From Struthidea cinerea (lineage: Eukaryota; Chordata; Aves; Passeriformes; Corcoracidae), in assembly GCA_013397865.1 (NCBI GenBank), contig VZTI01003800.1:1004058-1068057 (forward strand): a stretch of 64,000 nt of DNA. The letters are read 5' to 3'. Positions 35,601 to 48,420 of the stretch are shown here, piece by piece (position 1 is the stretch's first letter; the number at the start of each line of letters is the position of its first letter). The position numbers and the translations under genes are program-made. The notes under the pieces are model-generated. The model had not been told where the DNA came from and made no database searches. It worked only from the letters and a program-made list of their open reading frames with translations.

Positions 35601-38600
35601 AGCCCAACAAAAGTTTGACCTTCCATTCATTTTGCGTTAAGCCCTCTGTCTGAGGGGACACTTTGTATTTAATGGAGCCAAAATTCTTTTCCCATCGTTT
35701 CCCAGTGAGAAAAGCATAATCTGCATGCAACCTACTTTAGCAGCTGGCTTCCCCTACAGCTCATCTATAGATTAAGAGCAAAGATGGCATGGATGCCTGA
35801 GTTTGGCCCAGACTCCTCATAAAGTTTTATGGGATATATGCAGTTGAGAAAATCTTGACTGATTTATGTTTCTGAGAGAAATCCACATGCAATTAACTGG
35901 TTATGATAAACACAAATTAAAACAGACAAATTTCCTGACTTAACTTGGAATTTTGGGGTGGATTCAAAACTCAAAGTAATGCCACGGAAGTATGAAGGGG
36001 AATGAAGTCCATGTGAACAGTAGGGTACAGTATTTATTGCATTTTAATTGCACCCTATTGCAACCACAACTCTGTCACCAGGAGGAGGAGGCGGCAGAGC
36101 ATGGACTTTATGCTCTGCTCTGATTTGTGCTTTCAAGCTGCTGTCACATAGGCAGGTCAACACGGTGTGAGTGCCCCCACGTAGACAGGGGCCACTAGTC
36201 ACAGGGCATGCGAGTCACAGCTTTAAGCTCCCTCAGCACCCATCCTTTGGGGAAGATGCCCATGGCTGTGGCAGCCTGGCTTTACACCCTGTGAAAGAGG
36301 TGCCTGTTGACTTGTTAAACAACTTCCACCACCTCAGGGCCAGGACTGCTATGAGGAGATGGAGGACACCAAGCACATAGTTCCTGCAGTGTGGGATGCT
36401 GACAGCCCAGCCTGAAGCAATCCAGTTGGTTTTTAATTACAGCTCTAGTATTTCTTGCCATGTAAACAATAGCCGATATCTTGAGGAGAAGAGAGTATGA
36501 GAAGAAGCAAATTATTGTGCGTGGGTGATGGAAAGTTGGAGAATGTTAAGTATAGCAGGGACTGCTAAGCACAGCTGCAGGCGTTGAAAACAACATGTTC
36601 TCTCCTAGTTAGGCTTGTAAAATACAAGGGAATGGTCTGTACGCACCACTGTAGCAGAAGTCCTAACTTCTTTGTAGCCAAACATGCCTCTAATGTCCAT
36701 CAGAGTCCTCGGGACATTTAAAGCAGACTTGTGTCCTGCTCTGAAAAGCCCAAGACTAAGTTGGGTGGGACAGAAAGACTTTCCAGATGTTCTGGCAAGA
36801 TGGTGTCTGGGTTTTCCACGGAATGGGAAGAGTGCTCAGTCCTCAGGATCGGTCTGTGGTCAAGAAGAAAGGTTCTCTCTAAAGAGGACCAGCTCTTGGC
36901 TGCTGGCTGGGCCAGGTGTTGCCTTTCTTGGATCTAACTCATCTGGGCTGAAAATAGAGGGATTTCCCCAAAGTTCATGGAAGCTATACCAGTCTTTTAT
37001 TAAGTGAACCTGGGTTTTCTAAGCTGTACTTGTTGATTTGTACTTTGTTATCACTAGGAATTGAATTTTTGAAAATTGAGGTTTGTCAGTTTGGTTTTGG
37101 TCATTTGTGGTTTGGCTTTGGTTTGGCTTGGCTTTGCTCTGGTAGGAAGAGTTAATGGTAATGCTGTTGAATTTTGTAGTTACTTTAAGTATAAAGGTTA
37201 TACAAAGTATTTACTGATTTAGCATCATAGGAGAAAAAAATTGTGCTGGGGAAGAGCTGAATTTATCTGGAAGTTCTCTGCTATGTTTTGTGCTCATTTC
37301 CCTTTTCCTTGTACTCTTTGTTAGAGATCTGATTTCTAGAACAGCAGAGATTTCCTTGAAATGAAAATGTTTAAAGGAATCCACTAACCATTGTCCTTGT
37401 TAGTTGGAAATGAATGCTTATTGATCAGAAATATTGATCCAGCACTTTAGATTAAAACAATACTTTTGGTAGTGCAGTCAAAAGAGTTTAAAGACTAAAG
37501 TAAAAATGTAACTTCCACTGGCTACCAAGTGATCTATCTTAACTGATACCGCTGCCTTGGAACATAAGTTTGCTGTGACATCTCTTATCTGCACTGAGGA
37601 GTTTGCCCTCGTTGCTTTGTGCATTATGTATAAATGATTGATGTCAGCTTTAACATTTTTTAGAAACAACTTGCATTGTCTCCCGTGCATTTGCAGTGCT
37701 GAAAATTACTGATATTAAGGAATTTCTCAGCCACAATGTAGTCATTAAAATAAGAACAGTCTTCAATAGCTCCAGCCTATGTCTGATATTACATTCATAT
37801 AGCATAGCCCAGAAATAAACAGCCCTAAGTGGATGTAATAAGCCAAATTTTCTCCTCAGTTCCACCTTTATGATCTCACTCACTTCAACAGAGGTGGGTA
37901 GGTGTGACCAGTCACTGAACCTGCCTCATATGCCTTCTACCAGATCAAACACTTACTAGTGGAAAAAAAGGTCAGAAACATTATAAGCAAGGTCTGGAAT
38001 ATGATGAAGATTGGACACAACACTTCTACTGTTACTATTACAGGAAAAGAGAAAAAAAAAATTTCTGGATAACATAAGGAGCCTGGGAGCCTGTTGCCCA
38101 TCAGAATTTATTGGGGCCTTGATGCAAAAGTAGACAAATGAGGTTGTTAAGTGACACTTTAACTGGAGGCCATAAGAGTTTGTGCAGCTGTGTGTCATGC
38201 CTGCCTCTAAAAGGCAATGTGAAATGCTCTGAACTAAAAAATCCTTGTGCCTGGCTTTCAAAGCAGCAGTCCTACAGCTGTTAAGAAAAAGTATGTGCCT
38301 GCTGGGACTGATAATAGCTGATCATCATCACCTATCCCACTGCAATGCTTCTCAGTACACTTTATTTTTTGAGCAAACAGAGCATGTATATTTTGCTTTT
38401 GCGTGAGGCTAAATTACAGGCAATACTACACTTACATAATAGTGTAGCAATTCTTTTACTGCTAGCATTTGTGTCTGCTAGCTCACAATCAATGACCAAT
38501 CAGTATGTCTGTATAGAAAAAATACAAATATTGAATGAATTAATTCATTTGCTTTTCATTGTAAGCTAAATGTGTCTTTCAATACTGGTGTGTCTTGCTA

Positions 38601-41159
38601 AGACCAGTAATAGAGACAGAGACTCAATGTTTCTCTTTAGACATGAAAAATTAGGAGGGAATTGAATTCAGCACATGATGAGAACCTCAGTATTTTCTCT
38701 GGAAAGAAAGTGGGTTTGTATGGGAGTCTTGAGGCCCAAAGAACCCTAGGGCAAAGTGAACATAAAAATGGAAACTGTTGTTCATCTTCAAACCCCTAAA
38801 CCAATGCATTTCTTCCCTTCCTCTGCTCCTAAGCAGAAGCCATTCTCATATACTGCTCTGTTATTTTTTGAACTTTGTGGTGGCCAAGAGAAGGCCCACA
38901 GAGGGTAGGGCAACAATTCCCAGATCTCTACTAAAGCAAACTGCATTTAGAAAAGTCCTACAACTTGTGACAGTGGGAGCAACTCTGGGTTTCCAAATTA
39001 TAAACAGAAAAATTTAACCCACTGAGTTCTATTCTTCACGCCAGTCATTTCCCCACAGAGTTGTATCATCAGGATATCGATGTAAAAGCATGGAGAAGCA
39101 AATTCTTCAGATTTTGCAACATTTGCAAAGAAGATGTGACTTACCAGTAAATATCTGGTAAAGAGTGTTCTTTCCAGCTGTTCAGGCAGCACTGCTGATT
39201 CATATATTCCCCATGTTTTGATTTTCATTTTAAGCTACTGTTCCAGGCATTAATGTGTTAATTGTCAGGGTTGTATAAATTCTAGTAAAGCCATATGATT
39301 TTTGCATGGCAACTATTAAAAATATTTTCCTCTTAATTTCACAAGGGATGCTGAGACTTTCCGAGTTTTTCCCTCTTGCAGAAGGGAATAATTTAGATTT
39401 TCTTCCATCCCTGTCAGAAGTTGAACAGACGAACAAAACAGATTCTTCAGAGACAATTTTACACAGAGTTACATCCATCCAATTCAATTATAAATTAAAT
39501 TGACTAACGAACCATAGCTCATTATGGGAATCAATTACTCAGAACTGTCTTTGGACCAAAAATGTGGAAAATAAAAAATAATGGTCATACTTCAACATAC
39601 CAGATTGTCAATGTTTGAAAGCTCTGTTTTCTCTAGCTTGGCATAGACCATCGCCAAAAAGAACTGATAATCATTTGTTTTACTGCTTGTAGAGATGTTC
39701 CTGCTTTATAAAGACTAGTTAATTCTTGAGTTTGATCTCTTTGGGACTAGCACCTCGGGCTTTTTTGAGATGACAGGCCAACCCTGAAGTAATGTCATCA
39801 CATGGGGATCTTTCAGATCAACTTACGCAAATGTGTTATTAAAAGAAGCCACATTTTAGCCTCTGGTGAAACCCAAACAATAGTAGTAGAAAATGCTATG
39901 AGGTAGCATTGGAGGCATTTTCTTAATAAAATCATTCTTGTGACATAGTTGTAGTTGGCACACCCCTCTGGAGTGTTTTTAGCAGAAATGTGTAATAGAA
40001 GGAAATTTAATAAGAGAAATGAATCCTGTTAGTTTAAGACTGGTGTGAAATGATGATGAAGGATTATTTAAAGTCCCTAAATAAAGCCCTTAGTACAGAG
40101 GTACAGAACATACAGAATAGCTGTTCAGTATAGCTGGTAGTATCATTTGTATAAAGTATGTGGGCCTGGGCAGTGTCAACGGCAGCCACACAAGTGCATG
40201 GTGGGTCACTGCACCAGCACACGAGGATAGATCCAGCACTCCTCCAAAGTATCAGCCTGCTGGAAAGCAAGGAGAGCAGAGCTCCTGGAGGCTTTGCCAC
40301 TTCTTCTGCCATAACTTCCTGTTGGCTGGTACACGGAGAAATGCAAGTCAAGTAAAACACTTTTTACAGTTCATGTGTCAGGCCCTGAGTTGCTGAAATA
40401 GTTGCTAACGGTTAAGCATTTTTCTGATATAACTCGATGTGTATAATTCAGCAGGATTAAAACAAAGTTTTTCACTGATGTTTAGCTGTTACGAGATTTT
40501 GCAGATGAGATAATCCTAACCTCTGTGAAGTATGCTTCATTGCTTGGTTATTTAAAAAGCATTTCCAACTGGCATGTTGTATCAAATCTTGTTGCATCTT
40601 CTCCCTTCCCTCCTGCAGGCAGGGCAGGAGGGCTGCCTCTCTCATTAGGGCTGGCTGTGCTTTCTCAGAAGCAGTTTTCATGAATGGGAGCAGGTGTGAT
40701 GGAAGGCAGGCTAGAAGTCAGGCAGCCCATCTTACCCTGAGATTTCTTTAGACCAAACAGTTCAAAATGAGGCTTATTTGGGAAGTCTAATAGCTTAATG
40801 ACCTGTGCCTCCTTTGCCACCCTTATTTCTTATAATCAATCAGAATTTTTAAAGCATCTTTCTAATATGTACCAAGCATTGAATATTAATGAGTTGCAGA
40901 AATATTTTAGGGATGTATTAGGGACGTGCTCACTAGAATACCAGTGTTATCAGATGGCCAAGACTTTTCCCCCAGTAATTTCTTTTTCCAACCCTACCCT
41001 TTTTGCACTGATCAGCAGAGCTTTAAGCTGAAATGAGATGGGCATTGCAGCCCGACCGTTACTTAGCAAAGTCTGCCACCAGTTTAATTTTAACCAATTA
41101 GAAGAGCCAATCTTCCTTAGTTCAGAACTATATGAAAAGATGTCACATTCAAAGGCTGG
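35601..41159. other. Non-coding sequence without recognisable genes
   Basis: Open frames do not exceed 107 codons (36684-37007, plus strand). 36060-36420 is relatively GC-rich with a GGAGGAGGAGG run near 36081-36091. A TTTGG-type repeat lies at 37081-37141. The rest is AT-rich and unremarkable. Confidence 0.6.
37081..37141 (+). repeat. Degenerate (TTTGG)n simple repeat
   Basis: TTTGG, TTTTGG and TTTGGC units recur from 37090 to 37141. Strongly G/T-biased on this strand. Confidence 0.8.
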
Positions 41160-41460
41160 ACGTGCAGGCCATTAATTAGGGGTGTCCGGCGAAGGGCTGC
41201 CCTCAGCTGTCACCAGGGCCATGGCGGGTGCCCTGGCCCACCTGTTGCAGGCAGAGGGGCTCAGCAGCAGCGGCAGCTTCTGCGCAAGGCCCTGACTGGC
41301 CTGTGGGGAATTTGCACTAATTAGAATTAGTTGTCCCTCCGCAGCCCAGCCCCTGACACAAATTGCATTCTGCAGCTTTTTGTTCCACTTGAGCTCACAG
41401 ACAAAATAGCCCGTGCCATGTTTGAAATGAAACAAGGCAATATAAAAGGGTTTTATGTAA
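41160..41460. promoter_or_regulatory. GC-rich block bounded by homeodomain-type sites
   Basis: A roughly 180-bp GC-rich, CpG-containing core (41185-41310) in AT-rich surroundings. It is preceded by CCATTAATTAGGGG at 41170 and followed by the dyad ACTAATT-AG-AATTAGT (41316-41331, 7-bp arms). An AATATAAAAGG TATA-like run lies near 41440. An 87-codon minus-strand frame (41172-41435) crosses it but is not recognisable. Composition and flanking TAAT sites suggest a regulatory element; inference. Confidence 0.3.
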
Positions 41461-42762
41461 TTGGTTACTATACTTTAACATTTTAACTAATATCTTTGGT
41501 GTTAGTTTCTCGAAAGGAAATGTGTTTGCTTTCTTCTTCTTTTTCTTAATAATTATTTATGATCGCACTGTGGGTAATTTTAATACAAGCTTGTTCAGGT
41601 GTCATTAAATCATTGTTGGGCTTGACTGCATGTGTAAGGAAACAAGTGACCTTTAAAGATGATAGTTTTTAGCGGAAGCCATGGTAATGGGGAGCTGCAG
41701 AAGTACACACTGCACTGGCAAGAAAGAAGAGACCTTTCACACTTACCAAGAGAATAACTTTATTGAATCATATGACCAATAAAGAGAAATTGATCTAAAA
41801 AATGTGAAAAGGGCAAGTAAAGGAGGTAAAGGGAACAGTCTGTTGATGAAAATACAGAGACAGATAGGTTGACGGCAAAAGTTGGTAAGTTTCCCTCGTA
41901 AGGCACTGGTGTAAATGAGAAATTCTGCTCATGACAGAGGCTGACTGCATTAGAGCAGCTTAGCTGCCTGGTAACGCATCTGGCACCCCAGAGTCAGTGG
42001 TGGCACCTCAAGGCACCTGCCTCTCTGCCTCTGCATAGGTGGTGCCTCTCATCAAACACTGTGCCTGACTGAGACCGGAACTGGGACTGGAATGAAAAAG
42101 CTGATGAAGTATCCCTTCGGGAATTCAAAGGAAGTCACAAGAACTTCCCCAGAGAGGTAGAAAATCACAAGCACCCTAAAACGCTCTTTATTGTTGCTGG
42201 GTGATGAATCAGGCATCCACATCTGCCAGCCCTGGGGATGGTAGAATATGCAGGTCAGACTACCAGGGAGTCTGTATCTTGATATTGTTGGTATTTAGGT
42301 TTTGGAAGTGCAATCAAGGCCTGGAATATTCTCTTTGGTGTCTAAGAAAAAAAAGGAAGAGTAAAGCAAAAATGCCAATGAATTTGCAGAGCTGACAGAA
42401 TTAGAGCATGTGGAACTCCCATGATTGTTGTCTGGTCCAGGTTGCATTCCATATCCCTTGCCTGTACATTGGTATTTTGTGGCTCCTCTATTGGTGGCAT
42501 GCATATTTTTTGAATAAAATTGTAAAATGCACAGGAAGGCTTTACAGATGTTGAGGTATTGATGCACATGAGGGTTACTTGTCAGCCCATTGATGATCCC
42601 AAATATTTTACTTAATGGATTTTCTTTAAACTTCTCTTCATGTGTATTTTCCCTTGCAAAAGAATATCCCAAGTGCCAGTGATGATTTTAACCCAAGTAA
42701 ATTATCAATAATTATTGGTATATAAATATATTAACGTATGGGGTTTTTGATTGCTAATTGCC
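41461..42762. other. Non-coding sequence without recognisable elements
   Basis: The longest frame is 125 codons on the minus strand (42295-42672), without recognisable domains. No repeat family identified. Confidence 0.55.
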
Positions 42763-42825
42763 GGCCTGATCCTGTTCTAATTAACATCAATGGTAGATTT
42801 CTGCTGGCTATAAAGGAAGTAGAGT
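42763..42825. repeat. Fossil interspersed repeat, GGCCTGATCCTG type
   Basis: GGCCTGATCCTGTTCTAATT followed by CATCAATGGTAGATTTCTGC matches the pattern I recall as 'CCTGATCCTGCTCCCATTGA..TCAATGG' from reptile and bird genomes. The reverse-oriented segment at 47421-47463 contains the same two blocks. Family name uncertain. Confidence 0.45.
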
Positions 42826-43122
42826 AACTAAGAAATAGGCCTTTCCCTCTGTCTCTATGAATGATAGATCTCTGAAGTTATAATTTTTCTTCAAATTTAT
42901 TCATTATTTGAATTTCATTTCCCATCTAGTATTTATTGGCATTACATTCCACATCCTGTTAATGCATCTAGATTCATTCATTAAGCTCTTGCTTAGTTAT
43001 GATGGTGGTATTTTGCCAACCCCAAGCATTTAAAACCCACGATTGAGAAACCCTAAAAATTATGTCACTATGCCAAATCACGAGGTTTTGTAGTAAGTGC
43101 ATTTTGGCTCGTATCTCTTTAG

Positions 43123-43149
43123 TGATTGTATACAATGTGTATACAATCA
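43123..43149. repeat. Perfect 12-bp inverted repeat with 3-nt centre
   Basis: TGATTGTATACA at 43123-43134 and its exact reverse complement TGTATACAATCA at 43138-43149 flank ATG. Because GTATAC is itself palindromic, TGTATACAAT also occurs as a direct repeat at period 11. It lies in a repeat-free stretch (42990-43220). Confidence 0.9.
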
Positions 43150-45059
43150 GTACACTCAGTGTGCCTGTATTCTATGATTTTTACAAACTTTCCTCTGTAG
43201 GCGAGAAATACCATTCTTTTTGCTAACAGTTGAACTTGTTATCTTGTCGTGTCACTCTAGAAGCTCACCAAGTATCACAAGCCTCATGAGTACTTCAGTA
43301 AAATTGAGCTCCCTGGTCTTTTGTGATTAGTTGTATGTTTCATGCTCTGGTCTTTTTGTTTCTAGCTCTGAAATCAAGCAAGTACACCCAATATAAATAG
43401 CTCTGCGTATAAACACCATATTCATTTTCGTGTAGTTTTGTGTAATTTTGAAATCCAACTCCTTTAAGTCCATACTGCAAAAATGCTTCCCTGGGAGGGC
43501 ACAGTGATGAACTTTCTATTTAATTTTTGAAGTTCTGCTCTACTGTGATTTTAAACCAGGGAAAAAAGCTGTCTTTGAAGAAAGAATATCTTTCTCTGTT
43601 TACTAATCCTTGTCCCATGGATATTACTGTATTGTCAATGAGTAAAAATAGATATGGTATTTGGAATTTTATGCTACTTCAGCCTGCCACCCCTTTGTAA
43701 TCTCTTGTCAAGGAGATTAGACTGGAGTAGATGTCTGTGTACTGAGTAAATTACTTTTGCTACAAGCAAACTAGGAGGTTAACTGAATGCTCAGTATTGG
43801 CACCAACTGCTGACCATGTTAGTCATTGCCACTCAGAAAACACAACTGTGTTACTCCACTACAACAGTGGTGCCAACTCAGTTAACTCTGTCACTGCCAT
43901 TCCACAAAGGGGATGTATTGAACAAAACTGTTTAGTGGTCTAGGTTTTCTCACCCATTCTGTCATTTCAAAATATGATCCTGACACCTCAGAAGTTTATT
44001 TGCAGACAAGAAACAAAGAGTTTTACTCTGGAGCAATCAGACTCTGCAAGTGCAGATCACAGAGGCAGTTGGTGAGCGTGCTAGGCTCAGATGTGGTTCA
44101 GCCCCTTTTATTCCCTACTCCCTCCTTTTCCCAGTGGAAGATGCAACCCACAAAAAATTCAGGCCCATCTTAATGAAAGCAATTTTTCTGTTAGTGTCAC
44201 ATGTCTTCTTTGCTGTTTGATAGACCTTGTCCCAACAAGACAATCTCAGTTTTTCTTGGACAATGAGCTGCATTAAAAGCTCTATCAGTCCTCCCCAGAG
44301 GTTGAGCTTTGCTGGACCAGAAGAAGGAATTGCAGTGCTGAAGCAGCTGGCTCAGAAAGTATTTTAGTTAAGAACAGAAGTTGCTAAATGAAGAACCAAG
44401 CAGATGGTCTGATTCCAGCTTTAAAAGCGTATGAAAAGCTCCCACTTGAATACCTGCGTTTTCAAATGCTCCTGGCCACAATCACCTCTCGTTTCTAAGT
44501 CACCTATTTGGGATGTGGTGAAATTCACAGCAGTTCTGCGTCTCCAAGCACTACCAGTGTATCATGCTGCCTCTGTGTATTCTCCCTTTCCTCATCGCAC
44601 CGTTGACAGAGAAAGGGGATAATTTTCAGTGGGCAAAACACATTGTAGAATTTCATGGGTCACATTTTGTCCATTTGTCCCCCATTGGCCACCTCTGGGT
44701 AACTGCTACTATAAACCATTCACGTTTTCTCTTCTCCTCTTCTTCTTTTCCTCCCTATTCTTATTCCCTTTCTTTTTTTCCCACATCTTATAATGTCATC
44801 TAGTTATCCAAAGAAACTTACAGGGGAGAGGAAATAAAAAAGAATCTTGGATTGGGCTGAATACAGTTCTTGTTAGCTCCAGTACAGCTAATCTGTGTGT
44901 GACCTTGATAGCTTGGTTTTCAAGTAGATGCTCATTTTTTTTTATGAAAAGTTGTCTGTTGCAAAACATGCTGCTAAAAGGAGAATAAAATCATTTGTCA
45001 GAATTGTATGAATTTGTAATTCATAATAGGCAACAGCAATTTAAGGAAATAGTTTTCCA
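43150..45059. other. Non-coding sequence with a pyrimidine-rich tract
   Basis: No gene is recognisable. 44721-44790 is strongly C/T-biased (TTTCTCTTCTCC and similar). A TGTGTGTGACCTTGATAGC stretch at about 44897 is weakly MIR-like. Confidence 0.6.
44721..44790 (+). repeat. Pyrimidine-rich tract
   Basis: About 70 bp nearly all C/T on the plus strand. Low complexity; it inflates the Ser/Phe-rich frame at 44564-44803. Confidence 0.75.
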
Positions 45060-45240
45060 CTACTGACACTGCTGTCAAAATAAATGTGGGGAGGATAATT
45101 ATAGTAATTAACAAAATAGTTAATTACACTTTGTCGTAAGATAAGGTTGTTTGATTCCTGATTAGGAGTAGATCAATAGCCAAATATCTCGCTGTACGTA
45201 TCTGATTATTACTACAGGGCTAAAGTCATGTATCAATTTT
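45060..45240. promoter_or_regulatory. Candidate regulatory block with TAATTA dyad
   Basis: GTAATTAAC (45104-45112) and GTTAATTAC (45119-45127) are exact reverse complements separated by 6 bp, giving two oppositely oriented TAATTA homeodomain cores. Nearby are GATAATTATAG, AGATAAGG (GATA-like), GATCAATAG and CTGATTATTAC. The region is free of recognisable repeats. Enhancer role is inferred. Confidence 0.35.
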
Positions 45241-46916
45241 CCAAACTGTGCAAAGCAACAGGAAAATATTGTCTCAACAGCCGGCTGTTCTGCAAGTCAC
45301 ATCCTTGAATGTGCATCTTTACCCACATAGCCCTGAGGTCTTACATTGTATTCTGCTCTGCAGGACTTGGCATCCTGCTGCATCTGGGATACTTTCGAGA
45401 AGGACAAAAGATGTTAAAAAGCATGAACATTCTTAATGGAAAGTAATGCTGTCAGAGAGACAGTGTGGGAAATTATAGCAAACCTGGGCAGCTCAGACCT
45501 GTGTAACATAGAGCGGAAAAGATCCCTGTATGAATGGGTGACTACAAATGAGATTCAGATAAGTGTGAGATGATAGGGTATCAACCATGCTTTTATAAGT
45601 CGTCATGAAAGTCCAGTATTCTTTGGGGATTCTTATACCAGAAGAACATGTATATGTGTTTTTCTTCTTGGCCCTGTGCAATATATGCCTGAAAGGAAGT
45701 TTCCAACACTGGGAAATCATCCCAGGAAAAATCTGCATACACAAATTTCTTTTTCCAATTTCTATACCACCATTCAGAAATACAGCTCATATCCAGGCAA
45801 CTGGTGTACTTTGTAATCTTTTGTAGGCCAAAAAGGCTGAAAGTAAAGATGAAAGGGAAATGATGCGATTGTGTTAGGTGACAAGAAGTTGATCTAATCT
45901 GGTGCTTTGCAAACCACTTCCACCCTCTTCTATCAGCCTGTCCTCTGCATTCCACAGCTCCTGACAAGAAGAGACAGTTAGTCTTTTTCCTTGATTTTAT
46001 CAATGATCATAAAGAACAGGATCTAGCAAATCATGTAATCTTTTGTATAGGAATCAACTCTCTTAGCCAAATAATTCTGCCTTTTCCATGTCAGTAGAAA
46101 ATAGGTTGGAGAAATACAATTTCTCAAGGGCAAAATGCAGACTTCTGAAAGCACCTCAGTGACTCTGGGGTCTGGATTCCATTGAAAACAAAATATATTT
46201 ATGCTCCTAATACTCTTACATTTTAGACTTCAAATTTCTAGGTCATATGAGTGCTTTTGAAATGGATACTGCCATAAGCCCAATTCTACTGATGCAACCC
46301 ACACAAACTCTTTACCTGATTAAAAATTGGTTCCAGTAAATTGAATTTGAAATGTGTAATTTTTACATTTGCTGACTTTCTTGGGTCCACTACTGGTTGT
46401 ATGTCATTGGTGTTCCAGGCGATAGCCTGTAAATTGAACGGGACAGCTGGGGAAGAGTGGTGACCCTCACCATTCCTCACTCCACCCGATCCCAGTGGCT
46501 GATGTAGTGCAGTGCTGGGGGTGTGATTGTAGCACAACCAGCAGCCAATGTATGGCATGATGAACCTCGGGAGGGCAAGAGAATATTCCCATAGTCGGTG
46601 CAAAGCACCATAGCTATGTGACACAGTACCGTAACTGATAGGTTCACTACAGTTTTGATGGAGAAGGACGCAAGATTTTCCTTTGCTTATTCCTCTTGTC
46701 CCATCTTTAGACATATTCCATCCTCAATACTTTCTGCTTCCTCAAAGCACAATTGTCTCAGAGGCCATGATCCTAAGTGTGATCTGATGTGCAGCTTCAA
46801 GCATGTCATTGAACCGTCAGGCAGCTGTCAAAAGCGGTGTTCCCTCCCACCCACAGCCTGCCCTCCATCCGCCTCCCCTGGATGCTGCAGCTCCAGTGGC
46901 TGCACAGCTGAGACGC

Positions 46917-46963
46917 ATCCTGCTGGAAACCAACACACGTGATCCTGCTGGAAACCAGTGCAG
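46917..46963 (+). repeat. 25-bp tandem duplication
   Basis: ATCCTGCTGGAAACCA occurs at 46917 and again at 46942. After this shared 16-mer the copies diverge. Lies in the GC-richer segment. Confidence 0.85.
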
Positions 46964-47420
46964 CCCAAAGGAAAGATTTCACTCCAGCCAGGTCAGTTCC
47001 CTGATCAGGCCAAAGCATGGTAAGGCGAGCACTCATGCCGGCACCACCGAGACAGGGAGGAGGGGACACACAGCCAGGATCTTGGGGGAGGACAGGATTG
47101 CCTCAGTTTATATTGATTGATGCTCTCTCCTCAGACAAGCCGCATTCTCTATTTTAACACCCCAAGGGCTGATAATATATTTTCATACTTTCCCAAACTT
47201 GAATTTTTGGGAAAAGCCACTGTCAACAAAAGTTTTTGCTGATTTAATGCAGACTGAACATATACGTAAAGAAACATTGTGGGTGGAAACAGATATTGGG
47301 GATAAGAGAAACAAAAAATATGTTTAGGCAAGATGTATGTGTGCCTGAATAGTCCCAAGTCAATTAAAATGCTTTCTTTTGAAATAAGTAGCAGAAACAT
47401 TAAATTAAGTGTGAAGTTTG

Positions 47421-47463
47421 ACATTGAGTTCAGTGGGAGATGGATCTCAGGAACTGATCCTGT
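47421..47463. repeat. Fossil interspersed repeat, inverted relative to 42763
   Basis: ACATTGAGTTCAGTGGGAGA followed by GAACTGATCCTGT is the reverse-oriented pattern of the repeat at 42763-42825. Boundaries approximate, family uncertain. A shorter GGGCCAGATCCTGCC at 48354 may be another relic. Confidence 0.4.
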
Positions 47464-48420
47464 AGAACAAGAGACAGTAGTCAAAGTTGGCATTCTTTTA
47501 ATGCAATTCTGCAGCCACAGCATTTACCACATAATCCACCAACTCCTATAAAATGGCAGAGTAAGCAGGCTTTTATTTTAATGAAGTAAAATTTAGTTTG
47601 TGGTCTGCCTGATTTTCACAGATAGAATTCCAAACCAAAAAACTTTTCTAAGTTAAGTAAATCGTGTACAAGCACAATACACCTTTGTGGGGCATTAATC
47701 ATGAAGTCTAATAAGGGCAGTGCAGAGCCATTTAGTGGGGACTGTAGTTTGGCAGTACACTTAGCCTTCATTATCAGAGATTTTCAGCTGTAGATATGAG
47801 GGTGAGAAGACAAAGGGTGACAGATGCTTGTTGTCAGAGTTTGCTGGTTTTCACATGCTCTCCATTGTTCCTGACATCAGGGAAGGAAGTTGTGTCCATT
47901 CTCCATTCCAGAATTCTGAACTGTTTCTCGTGCTGTACTGAGTTTCTAAAAACCCAGCATATTGCCAGCAAGATCTCCCTGGCATGTCCAATGTAGGTAT
48001 GATAAATTGAAAAAGTAAAAAAAAAAAAATTGACAAGTTTCTAACCAGGGATATGATGTGGTCATCGCAAAGCATGAACCTCACAGAGCAGGAATCCTGC
48101 TGGCTGCAGAGCATAGGGGGCCTTAGTAACAGCACTGTGATGCTACTGCAGCATACAGCAGGGCTTAAATGGTAAACAGAGAACAAGGAGAACTTCCTTT
48201 CCTCTTCTGTCCTCTCCCCAGATGTACGGTGTTAGGTTACTTAATTAATTTTAACAAGGGAATGACATTCCCCCTCCATTTGTGCCTTGTCTTGAAAGGA
48301 TGCAATGTACAAATATCAGTTTCAGCACGTGATCCCCCACCAAAAAGAATGCTGGGCCAGATCCTGCCAAAAAGAGTAGCAAAATCTCTTCTCAGAAAAA
48401 AACTGTGATTGGTCTTTGGA

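Larger units (their letters stand above)
45241..48420. other. Non-coding sequence with a GC-richer segment
   Basis: The longest frames are 142 codons (46286-46714, minus strand) and 136 codons (45593-46003, minus strand), both without recognisable domains. 46400-47110 is GC-richer with scattered CpGs and open frames on both strands; it includes a 25-bp tandem duplication. Other parts are AT-rich. Confidence 0.55.

Noticed and set aside
44880..44930. MIR-like TGTGTGACCTTG stretch
   Set aside because: Only about 15 bases resemble the MIR core and the flanks do not continue the match.
45593..46003. 136-codon minus-strand open frame
   Set aside because: No recognisable motif, no splice or promoter context; treated as chance.
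46286..46714. 142-codon minus-strand open frame
   Set aside because: No known domain, no supporting gene context; competing frames on the other strand. Kept only as a finding to check.
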